Shown here: one piece after another, positions 7,737-13,632 of the stretch
How positions within the stretch are numbered: the first letter of the stretch is position 1
How the letters are laid out: each line of letters opens with the position of its first letter
From: CAZSVE01 sp964610175
GTDB lineage: Bacteria > Pseudomonadota > Gammaproteobacteria > HK1
Assembly (NCBI GenBank): GCA_964610175.1
Contig: CAZSVE010000076.1
Location: forward strand, 1 to 15,902
DNA length: 15,902 nt
Direction of reading: 5' to 3'
Translations under genes and position numbers: made by a program
Notes under the pieces: generated by a model
The model's input: only the letters and a program-made list of their open reading frames with translations
Databases searched by the model: none
What the model was told of the DNA's origin: nothing

Positions 7737-8129
7737 CTAAAATACTCCCGCCAAGAATAGAACCAGCACGGTAACCACGGCCCAGCCTGCATAATGGGCG
7801 CCAACGATAATTCCACCCGGTAGAAAGTCCTCACCCATCTGAATAGGCATCGCCTGGGGCGTTACGTTGAACCACGATATCGAGTGGTAAATAGCGAACA
7901 AGAGCGCCAGAAGAAGCACTATCACCGAAAGCGGACTTTGCAATGATTGGAGAAAACCATTGTAGGCATCCTCCCCTTTCGACAGGGCACTAAGACCCCA
8001 AAGCATTATGAAGGCATAGATCCCAATAAAAACACAGGTAACTTCTCTGGCCATGTAGCGAATATACCGACCTTGCCGAAGATACCAGGCAGCCTTGGGG
8101 ACCTCTCGGATATAAGGTTTACGGCTCAT
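7737..8129 (-). CDS. frdC: Fumarate reductase membrane anchor subunit C (FrdC)
   Basis: FrdC anchors the catalytic FrdAB dimer to the inner membrane and contributes to quinol binding. The 130-residue product has three predicted spans (about 28-50, 64-86 and 105-128). Glu29 (in MAREVT) and His82 (in IYHSISWF) fall at the same numbers as the quinone-site residues of E. coli FrdC. The start overlaps the frdB stop in an ATGA, indicating coupled translation. The conserved basic N-terminus (KPYIREVPKAAWYLRQGRYI) fits the family. No heme-ligand pattern is seen. Confidence 0.93.
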   Translation of the reverse strand: MSRKPYIREVPKAAWYLRQGRYIRYMAREVTCVFIGIYAFIMLWGLSALSKGEDAYNGFLQSLQSPLSVIVLLLALLFAIYHSISWFNVTPQAMPIQMGEDFLPGGIIVGAHYAGWAVVTVLVLFLAGVF

Positions 8130-8872
8130 GACTTACTCCAGGGCATCAAGCGTTTTTTATACCAATCGATGGTGCTCGCAATCTTCATTTGCTGCACGGA
8201 ACTTGCCGGATCAACGTGGCCGGGACATACCTCCGAGCAAGCACCGACGAAGGAACATTCCCATACCCCCACATTCGTAGCTACTACCTCCTGGCGTTCC
8301 TTCCGACCACCATCTCGAGAATCGATGTTATACCGGTGCGCCAAAGAAAGGGCCGCCGGACCAATAAAATCCGGAATAAGCCCATATTGCGGACACGCCG
8401 CATAACACAGCATACAATTGATACACAGCGTATATTGCTTGAATTTCTTGAGCTGCGCGGGTGTTTGGATATATTCACCATCCTTGATAGATTTTGGCTC
8501 CTTCGGTATCAGAAACGGCTTAACCTTCGTCAGTTTTTTGACAAAATCATCGATCACCGTGACAAGATCCCGCTCAATGGGGAAATGATACAGAGGCTCT
8601 ACCCGAATCGTATCCGAATAGTCCTTCAGAAATGCCTTGCAGGACAGCGTAGGTTCGCCGTTGATCATCATGCCACAACTGCCGCACACCGCCATATGGC
8701 ATGACCACCGGTAACTCAGTGTGGTATCGATATTGTCCTTGACATAGTTCAGTGCATCCAGAACGACCCAGTCCTCCTGGCACGGTACTTGCGAATAGGT
8801 CTGGAATCGGGGATCGCTGTCCTTGTCGGGATCATACCGCAAAACTTCAAGATTGATTTTCCTTTCGCTCAT
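8126..8872 (-). CDS. frdB: Fumarate reductase iron-sulfur subunit (FrdB)
   Basis: FrdB carries electrons from quinol to the FAD of FrdA through three iron-sulfur clusters. The 248-residue protein shows all ligands. Cys58, Cys63, Cys66 and Cys78 bind the [2Fe-2S] cluster. Cys150, Cys153, Cys156 and Cys216 fit the [4Fe-4S] cluster, and Cys160, Cys206 and Cys212 fit the [3Fe-4S] cluster. The blocks CINCMLCYAACP, PDFIGPAAL and CSEVCPGHVDP are close to E. coli FrdB. The ATG overlaps the frdA stop (ATGA), and the 3' end overlaps frdC, so subunits A, B and C are translationally coupled. Confidence 0.97.
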   Translation of the reverse strand: MSERKINLEVLRYDPDKDSDPRFQTYSQVPCQEDWVVLDALNYVKDNIDTTLSYRWSCHMAVCGSCGMMINGEPTLSCKAFLKDYSDTIRVEPLYHFPIERDLVTVIDDFVKKLTKVKPFLIPKEPKSIKDGEYIQTPAQLKKFKQYTLCINCMLCYAACPQYGLIPDFIGPAALSLAHRYNIDSRDGGRKERQEVVATNVGVWECSFVGACSEVCPGHVDPASSVQQMKIASTIDWYKKRLMPWSKS

Positions 8873-10626
8873 TTCTCATCTCCCGAATAATCGCGTACAC
8901 CCGGCTGGGATTTGGTAATAACTACGTCCAGATAATCAATGCGCGGCTTCTCTTCCCCCTGATAATACGTCAGCGTATGCTTCAGAAAATCCGCATCATT
9001 GCGCTCCGTAAAATCAAGACGCTGATGCGCTCCTCGAGATTCCTTCCGAGCAAGCGCCCCCTCGGCCATGGTTTGGGCAACCATCAACATGGCCTCCAGC
9101 TCCAGCGCCTGCAACCGGTTGGTATTGAACACAGAGCTGTTATCATGCAATGCAATATTGGAGAAACGCTTTCTCAAACCATCAATCCGCTTACAGGTCT
9201 CCTGCATGCCTTCTTCGGTCCGATAGATGCCCACACCCTCTTCCATGGTGCTCATCATCTCCTCCCTGAGGCCAGATATACTCTCGGAACCATTCGATTC
9301 GAAGATAGCCCCCAGCCGTTTCTGCGCCGCATCCGCCAACGGGGAAACGGATTCATCCTTTACTTCCTTATTGCCGGTACTAACGTACTCAATGGCATTC
9401 AAGGCAGCCTTTTTACCAAACACGAGCAATTCGGTGAGGGAATTAGAGCCCAATCGATTGGCACCATTGATACTCACACATGCGCACTCACCCGCCGCAT
9501 ACAGACCGGGGATGGAAGTAGCCGCCTCTTTATCGGTGTGGATACCACCCATCACATAATGAACCACGGGGCGCACCGGGACCGGTTCCTTCACCGGATC
9601 GACTCCGGCGTAACTGATGGAAAGATCCCGAACCAGCGGTAAACGCTCATCGATATGCTTTTCGCCAAGATGCCTCATATCCAGGTTTACGGAATCCCCC
9701 CATTTCGTCGGTATCGTATTGCCCTTTTTCTGTTCCTGCCAGAACGCCTGGCTAAGACGATCCCGCGGACCCAATTCCATGGTCTTTAACCGAGGTTCCC
9801 CAAGTGGCGTTTCCGGACCCATACCGTAATCCTGAAGATAGCGATAACCATCTTTATTACGAAGCACACCACCTTCGCCCCGACAACCCTCCGTAAGCAA
9901 AATACCGGTAGACAACAGCCCCGTCGGGTGATACTGGACAAATTCCGCATCCTTCAAGGCGACTCCGGCCCGATAAGCCAGGGCCATTCCATCTCCCGTC
10001 TTTACGGCACCATTGGTGGTAAACGGAAACACCCGGCCCGCGCCGCCACTGGCGATAATCACTGCCTTGGCATTGAACTGCAACATCCTCCCGCTCTTCA
10101 TCTCCATAGCCACCACGCCCTGGCAACGGCCATCCTCGACCAGCAGATCGGTACAGAAGAATTCATCGTAGCGTTGGATTTCGGGGTATTTGAGGGAGGT
10201 CTGAAACAGGGTGTGCAGAATATGAAAACCGCTCTTGTCGGCGGCAAACCAAGTCCTTTTGATCTTCATGCCACCAAACGGACGAACATTGACGCTGCCA
10301 TCCGGCATGCGGCTCCATGGACATCCCCAATGCTCCAACTGAAGAAGTTCCTTCGGCGCCTCATTGATAAAATACTCCACCGCATCCTGATCACATAGCC
10401 AATCCGCACCTCCCACAGTATCGTTGAAATGCAGATCCAGACTATCGTCCGGTTTAATCACCCCGGCAGCGCCTCCTTCCGCCGCGCAGGTATGGCTTCG
10501 CATGGGATATACCTTTGAAATCAAAGATATTCGCACACGCGGATCGGCTTCGGCTATCGCGATGGCCGCACGCAGCCCCGCACCTCCGGCTCCTACAATG
10601 GCAATATCGGTTTGGACTTTTTCCAT
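8869..10626 (-). CDS. frdA: Fumarate reductase flavoprotein subunit (FrdA)
   Basis: FrdA reduces fumarate to succinate at a covalently bound FAD on the cytoplasmic side of the membrane. From the ATG at 10626 the protein has 585 residues. The Rossmann motif VGAGGAGLRA is at 11-20 and the FAD-linking histidine is His45 in RSHTCAAEGG. Glu50 (Glu49 in mature E. coli numbering) is the residue typical of fumarate reductases, where succinate dehydrogenases have Gln. Active-site blocks FVQYHPTG, LTEGCRGEGG, ELGPRDRLSQ, HYVMGGI and GANRLGSNSL are all present. An in-frame ATG at 10647 adds seven residues. I prefer 10626 because ATGGAG lies seven bases upstream and the N-terminus then aligns with E. coli. 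First gene of frdABCD; I see no clear FNR site upstream. Confidence 0.97.
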   Translation of the reverse strand: MEKVQTDIAIVGAGGAGLRAAIAIAEADPRVRISLISKVYPMRSHTCAAEGGAAGVIKPDDSLDLHFNDTVGGADWLCDQDAVEYFINEAPKELLQLEHWGCPWSRMPDGSVNVRPFGGMKIKRTWFAADKSGFHILHTLFQTSLKYPEIQRYDEFFCTDLLVEDGRCQGVVAMEMKSGRMLQFNAKAVIIASGGAGRVFPFTTNGAVKTGDGMALAYRAGVALKDAEFVQYHPTGLLSTGILLTEGCRGEGGVLRNKDGYRYLQDYGMGPETPLGEPRLKTMELGPRDRLSQAFWQEQKKGNTIPTKWGDSVNLDMRHLGEKHIDERLPLVRDLSISYAGVDPVKEPVPVRPVVHYVMGGIHTDKEAATSIPGLYAAGECACVSINGANRLGSNSLTELLVFGKKAALNAIEYVSTGNKEVKDESVSPLADAAQKRLGAIFESNGSESISGLREEMMSTMEEGVGIYRTEEGMQETCKRIDGLRKRFSNIALHDNSSVFNTNRLQALELEAMLMVAQTMAEGALARKESRGAHQRLDFTERNDADFLKHTLTYYQGEEKPRIDYLDVVITKSQPGVRDYSGDEK

Positions 10627-11462
10627 CTCCAGGCTCCATAGCTTCAAGGCCCGCTGGGCTTCTGGTTTGTTTTAATTATTCGAAGGAACCCCTAAAGGGC
10701 CCTCATTTCTCTATCTAAGGCTTTTAACCCTCGCAGTCTCAAAGGGGTGAAATTTACGGGAAGAGACATGAATATACAAGAGGAGGAAAGGAAACCATTT
10801 CTAGCGAGGCTGCGCCTCGGACCGACATGGCCCAGCATTGGTAAATGCAAAATCGGTATTTTGTAGAATTTCGACCCATTTGCGAAGATTTAAGAGGGAA
10901 ATGCACGAATTATTCCCATCGGTTCATTGTCTTGAGTCTTTGTGCATGTTTTAACTTCCGTACATACTTTCTCGCCAACAGAGAATCTTCACCACACATA
11001 AAACGAAAGCCCCCAAATCCCGAGAAGTCCGAAAAACCTCATCCATCCGCCCCCGCGTCGACCAACCTCTCTGCGCAGCGATAAGGACGGAAAACGCATA
11101 CCCCCCATCGTAACCATTTCGCCATGTACTTGATACCAGACAAAACCGTTCCGTGGCATTCCAGCCAACGCGACAAGGTACGCCTCAAGTCCACATCACA
11201 AAAAACACCGAAACCCTCTTCGTAGATCTGCAGGCACGGCACAGCCCACCATGGGCCATAACCGACAGCGTGATAACGCACTCGGCCATACCGCATGGCA
11301 GACCATTGGCATCCAGAAATCTCTCCTCCATCAGGCTGGGGGGCCTCTCGCATACGGGGAATCATTCCTCGAATTATCCCCCCGGGAAGGCTATCGACGA
11401 AATAGTACCCTTTGAAAATCGGTACATTACGAAAAAATCGCACAACTTGGGAGATCGAAAAC
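10627..11462. other. Gene-poor region upstream of frdA
   Basis: The promoter of frdABCD must lie here, but I cannot mark -35/-10 boxes or an FNR site with confidence. Repeat F1 copy D sits at 10800-10900 in the same orientation as frdA. The 12-mer ATGTTTTAACTT at 10946-10957 recurs at 13170. Between about 11126 and 11460 the plus strand shows two adjoining frames with some G/C bias at third positions: one begins MYLIPDKTVPWHSSQRDKVR and stops near 11221, and one runs to 11485. A single frameshift would join them, so a decayed gene is possible. I do not recognise either product. Confidence 0.35.
10800..10900 (-). repeat. Dispersed repeat F1, copy D
   Basis: On the minus strand this copy runs from TTCCCTC through CAAAATACCGATTTTGC to the 3' hairpin CGAGGC-GC-AGCCTCG and TAGA. 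The 3' stem is perfect. The 5' part is shortened compared with copies A, B and E. It lies about 170 bases upstream of the frdA start and in the same orientation. Confidence 0.7.
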
Positions 11463-11700
11463 ATGACAACGAAATCCAGAACTAATGGCAGCCTCTAACG
11501 GCAGCCTCTCCGAGTGCGGCTCCCCACCCACCGGCAACAAAAAGTGCTACATTATCAGGCTCCTGGAAACCAGCAAACCGCTGCCGGACAACGGCCACTC
11601 CCCACTTTTCGAGGACAAACGCAAAGCGAAGCTGATCTGGAACGGAAAAACCAACGAAGTGTGCAACCCGATTGCCGCCAGCAGCATCAAAACCGAATAG
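11463..11700 (+). pseudogene. Small unidentified ORF broken by a 13-bp tandem duplication
   Basis: An ATG at 11463 has a good Shine-Dalgarno (GGGAG at 11449-11453, 9-base spacing) but meets a stop at 11496-11498 after 11 codons. The stop is created by a tandem duplication: CTAATGGCAGCCT (11482-11494) followed by CTAACGGCAGCCT (11495-11507). Removing one 13-base unit restores a 74-residue frame to the TAG at 11698, reading MTTKSRTNGSLSECGSPP... and ending AASSIKTE. The downstream frame has strongly G/C-biased third positions, as expected of real coding DNA. An in-frame ATG inside the repeat (11485) could still give 71 residues but has no ribosome site. The product is small, polar, contains three cysteines and matches no family I know. 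Confidence 0.45.
11482..11507 (+). repeat. 13-bp tandem duplication causing a frameshift
   Basis: Two adjoining 13-base units differ only at one T/C position. Because 13 is not a multiple of three, one unit more or less switches the reading frame between the ATG at 11463 and the downstream frame ending at 11700. It may be a recent replication-slippage mutation or a reversible switch; one sequence cannot decide. Confidence 0.8.
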
Positions 11701-11799
11701 CCATTCAAGTCAAGTCTGAACTACTACAATTCAGCGCATACATAGAGATAATGTCCCCTCTGCCGATCTGCTACCGGATATGAAGAAGAAATCTTGTGC

Positions 11800-11909
11800 T
11801 CTAGCGAAGCTTGTGCTCGAACCGACAACGCATGACCCGGATATTGGTAAAGCGAGATTGGCGCCTTGTAAAACCCGATACAATTGTGAAGCTGAGCGGG
11901 AAATAAATA
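11800..11909 (-). repeat. Dispersed repeat F1, copy E
   Basis: On the minus strand this copy starts TTTATTTCCCGCTCAGCTTC, carries the GCTTTACCAATATCCGGGTC core and ends at CTTCGCTAGA. It shares the full 5' block with copies A and B and the core with copy C. Its 3' hairpin is degenerate (GAGCACAAGCTTC). Confidence 0.75.
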
Positions 11910-12167
11910 AAACAATGGCTCAATCGCAACAAAAATCCTTGGTTCCGGCCATGTAATATGGATTTTATCGCCGAATTCCCGATAATGACCATTCACCGAA
12001 ATTCCTTTCGTCATAACCCAAATCGATGTCAGCCCGAAAAATTGGTTCTAGAAAGTCTCCACGCCTCTCCCGAAACTGCCCTTGCAAAAAGAGAGCCTCC
12101 TTCCCGAAAAGATTATCGACACCCCGAAAATCGAGACAAAGAAATCCGATAAACAAGCCAAACTCAT

Positions 12168-12173
12168 AAAGGA
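12168..12173 (+). promoter_or_regulatory. Ribosome-binding site that places the MBL hydrolase start
   Basis: AAAGGA lies 3 bases before the first of two adjacent ATG codons (12177) and 6 bases before the second (12180). The spacing favours the second ATG, giving MQIQCFTVGMF. The difference is one residue. Confidence 0.6.
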
Positions 12174-12176
12174 AAA

Positions 12177-12854
12177 ATGATGCAAATCCAATGTTTTACT
12201 GTAGGCATGTTCCAAGTAAACACCTATCTGGCGCAAGACAGTGAAACCGGCGCATGCGTCGTGGTGGATACCGGCGAAAGTAACGAACTGGCGCTTCGCC
12301 TATCGGCGCTCGACCCTCGTCCGAATGTTCAAGCCATCCTGATTACCCATGCCCATGTGGATCACGCCGGGGCGTTGATCGATCTACAGGCGGCATTCGA
12401 CGCACCTACGTACCTGCCTGCCCTGGAAAAACCGTTCCTCGACACCCTGGCCCAACAGGGAAGCTGGTTCGGGGCACCGGAAATAAACCGCTTTTGCGGA
12501 CGTATCGATCATGAAGTACAAGACGGAGACTTGATTCGGGTTGGCAACATGGAATTCAAATTCCTATCCACGCCCGGTCATAGTCCGGGTCAAGGTTGCT
12601 ACTATACGGACACCGATATCCTGGTAGGCGATACACTATTTTCCGGAAGTATCGGACGCACGGACCTCCCTGGCAGCAATCCCGGCCAAATGAAAGAAAG
12701 CCTTCGCCGCCTGCTGGAATTGCCGGGACACCTGCGAGTGCTAAGCGGACACGGCCCTGCCACCACCCTGGACCAGGAGCTGAAAACCAATCCGTTCCTT
12801 GGCTTCATCCGCGAAGAGAAAGGGATTTCGTCCGGATTCTCCTATCCGTGGTAA
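12177..12854 (+). CDS. MBL-fold metallo-hydrolase (glyoxalase II-like, YcbL type)
   Basis: A 225-residue metallo-beta-lactamase-fold hydrolase, probably a cytosolic thioesterase of the hydroxyacylglutathione hydrolase-like group. All binuclear metal ligands are present: His58, His60, Asp62 and His63 in THAHVDHAG, His135 in STPGHSPG, Asp152 in VGDTLF and His192 in SGHGPATT. The block TLFSGSIGRTDLPG and the C-terminal NPFL fit the YcbL/GloC subgroup, which lacks the long C-terminal substrate domain of classical glyoxalase II. The substrate could be S-lactoylglutathione or another thioester; sequence alone does not say. The start is one of two adjacent ATG codons behind AAAGGA. It stands alone, with repeats on both sides, and a small CCGGC-aaa-GCCGG hairpin lies 46 bases after the stop. 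Confidence 0.9.
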   Translation: MMQIQCFTVGMFQVNTYLAQDSETGACVVVDTGESNELALRLSALDPRPNVQAILITHAHVDHAGALIDLQAAFDAPTYLPALEKPFLDTLAQQGSWFGAPEINRFCGRIDHEVQDGDLIRVGNMEFKFLSTPGHSPGQGCYYTDTDILVGDTLFSGSIGRTDLPGSNPGQMKESLRRLLELPGHLRVLSGHGPATTLDQELKTNPFLGFIREEKGISSGFSYPW

Positions 12855-12899
12855 TCGACTGGACTCGGCACAACAACCAAGACCATAACATATCCTAAC

Positions 12900-12912
12900 C
12901 CGGCAAAGCCGG
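12900..12912 (+). terminator. Small hairpin after the MBL hydrolase
   Basis: CCGGC and GCCGG pair around an AAA loop. It is the first stem after the hydrolase stop, but no T-run follows directly. A similar AAAGCCGGA segment precedes F2 copy a, so it may be part of the repeat's flank rather than a dedicated terminator. Confidence 0.25.
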
Positions 12913-12934
12913 AACCAAAATTCCATCGCATGGA

Positions 12935-13024
12935 GGACATGTTAGCGCTTCGCGCCAAGACTGAAGCGGAGTGGGTCTTGGCGGGCGCACTGGTTCTCTC
13001 GGGATTTTTGTTTTTCCGATACCT
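12935..13024 (+). repeat. Dispersed repeat F2, copy b (left arm of inverted pair)
   Basis: This 90-base unit runs from GGACATGTTAGCGC to TTTTTCCGATACCT. It contains a perfect 9-bp stem CGCCAAGAC (12953-12961) with GTCTTGGCG (12975-12983) and is followed by a T-rich tract (GGGATTTTTGTTTTTCC). It matches copy c, inverted at 13404-13493, at 88 of 90 positions by hand alignment. The hairpin plus T-tract resembles a terminator, so it could end transcription of the hydrolase gene. Confidence 0.85.
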
Positions 13025-13033
13025 TGAAGGATA

Positions 13034-13114
13034 TGTCATCTCGACCGGAGGGAGAGATCTTGTGCATTTGGAATTTCTCAAGCCAGAAGATTTCTCGCTA
13101 CGCTCGAAATGACA
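13034..13114. repeat. Inverted repeat with TGTCAT...ATGACA ends
   Basis: Two 28-base arms (13034-13061 and 13087-13114) pair at 23 of 28 positions, with TGTCAT and ATGACA at the outer ends. Segments such as TTTCTCGCTACGCTCGAAAT belong to a type of intergenic palindrome that I recall from many environmental bacterial genomes. An A/T-rich run (AAAAAAAATTTTT) follows. Confidence 0.7.
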
Positions 13115-13169
13115 GATTAAAAAAAATTTTTGATCGTTTTGTTCAAGATCTTCCGGGTAACTGACTGAT

Positions 13170-13283
13170 ATGTTTTAACTTGCAAGTAACTGTGCCAGAA
13201 AGGAAATTTTCTGGCACAGTTCTTGTCTAAAACATCAGACTTTGTGTTTTAACACTTTTAAGTTACGCAGCAAGTTAAAACAT
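13170..13283. repeat. Compound palindrome: 14-bp outer arms around a 14-bp inner hairpin
   Basis: Outer arms ATGTTTTAACTTGC (13170-13183) and GCAAGTTAAAACAT (13270-13283) are perfect inverted repeats, extended inward by GTAACT/AGTTAC after a short mismatch. Inside, AACTGTGCCAGAAA (13188-13201) and TTTCTGGCACAGTT (13208-13221) form a second perfect stem with a 6-base loop. TGTTTTA or its complement occurs four times (13171, 13228, 13245 and in the right arm). Possible roles are a tandem operator, a structured RNA or transposon ends; no adjacent gene favours one. Confidence 0.75.
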
Positions 13284-13403
13284 GAAGTCTAATGATCGCC
13301 ATTGGCCGGAAACTCATCATGGGATCGCCGACAACAGGATCCCACTATTCCCGCATATGAAAATCCCCGGACAAACTCCGGCTGCCCGATAATTCATTTA
13401 TTT

Positions 13404-13493
13404 AGGTATCGGAAAAACAAAAATCCCGAGAGAACCAGTGCGCCCGCCAAGACCCACCCCGCTTCAGTCTTGGCGCGAAGCGTTAACATGTCC
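13404..13493 (-). repeat. Dispersed repeat F2, copy c (right arm of inverted pair)
   Basis: Inverted counterpart of copy b with two mismatches in 90 bases. The internal stem is conserved at 13445-13453 and 13467-13475. Its outer end directly abuts F1 copy C, so the two repeat families are physically joined here. Confidence 0.85.
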
Positions 13494-13593
13494 CTCGCTC
13501 AGCTTCGGAAATGTGTCACCATTTTACGAAACACCAGCTTTGCTTTACCGATGCCGGGTCATGCCTTGTCGGCCCGAGGCAAAGCCTCGCTAG
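13491..13593 (+). repeat. Dispersed repeat F1, copy C
   Basis: It runs from TCCCTCGCTCAGCTTC through GCTTTACCGATGCCGGGTC to the 3' hairpin CGAGGC-AA-AGCCTCG and TAGA. It ends 27 bases before the ribosome site of the TRAP binding-protein gene, so that gene's promoter lies in or beside the repeat. Confidence 0.75.
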
Positions 13594-13632
13594 ACAGTAA
13601 AAACAGCTAGAAGTACCACAAGGAGAACGATA

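Larger units (their letters stand above)
11701..12176. other. Intergenic region upstream of the MBL-fold hydrolase
   Basis: No convincing gene is seen. It contains repeat F1 copy E (11800-11909, minus orientation) and about 260 bases of otherwise featureless sequence leading to the ribosome site of the hydrolase. A promoter for that gene is expected here but cannot be placed by eye. Confidence 0.4.
12935..13493. mobile_element. 559-bp element bounded by 90-bp inverted repeats (non-coding, possible MITE-like unit)
   Basis: The two F2 copies b and c are near-identical and inverted, enclosing 379 bases with no gene. The interior holds the 13034-13114 inverted repeat and the compound palindrome 13170-13283. 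As single-stranded DNA or RNA the whole could fold into a very long stem. No transposase is encoded, and I cannot see target-site duplications. Calling it mobile is inference from its inverted-repeat architecture; independent insertion of two F2 copies is the alternative. Confidence 0.4.

Noticed and set aside
10627..10760. FNR-type site for frdABCD
   Set aside because: An FNR operator would be expected, but no TTGAT-N4-ATCAA-like sequence is clear by eye, so none is annotated.
11039..11464. 141-residue minus-strand frame
   Set aside because: Composition is unlike the real genes and there is no similarity or ribosome site; it lies opposite the possible decayed plus-strand ORFs.
12930..13112. 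Plus-strand frame beginning MEDMLALRAKTEAEWVLAG
   Set aside because: It is a translation of repeat F2 copy b; a diverged version of the same reading appears in copy a. The DNA-level inverted repeats explain the conservation better than coding.
13302..13610. Plus-strand 102-residue frame across F2 copy c and F1 copy C
   Set aside because: It merely reads through two repeats and has no ribosome site or family match.
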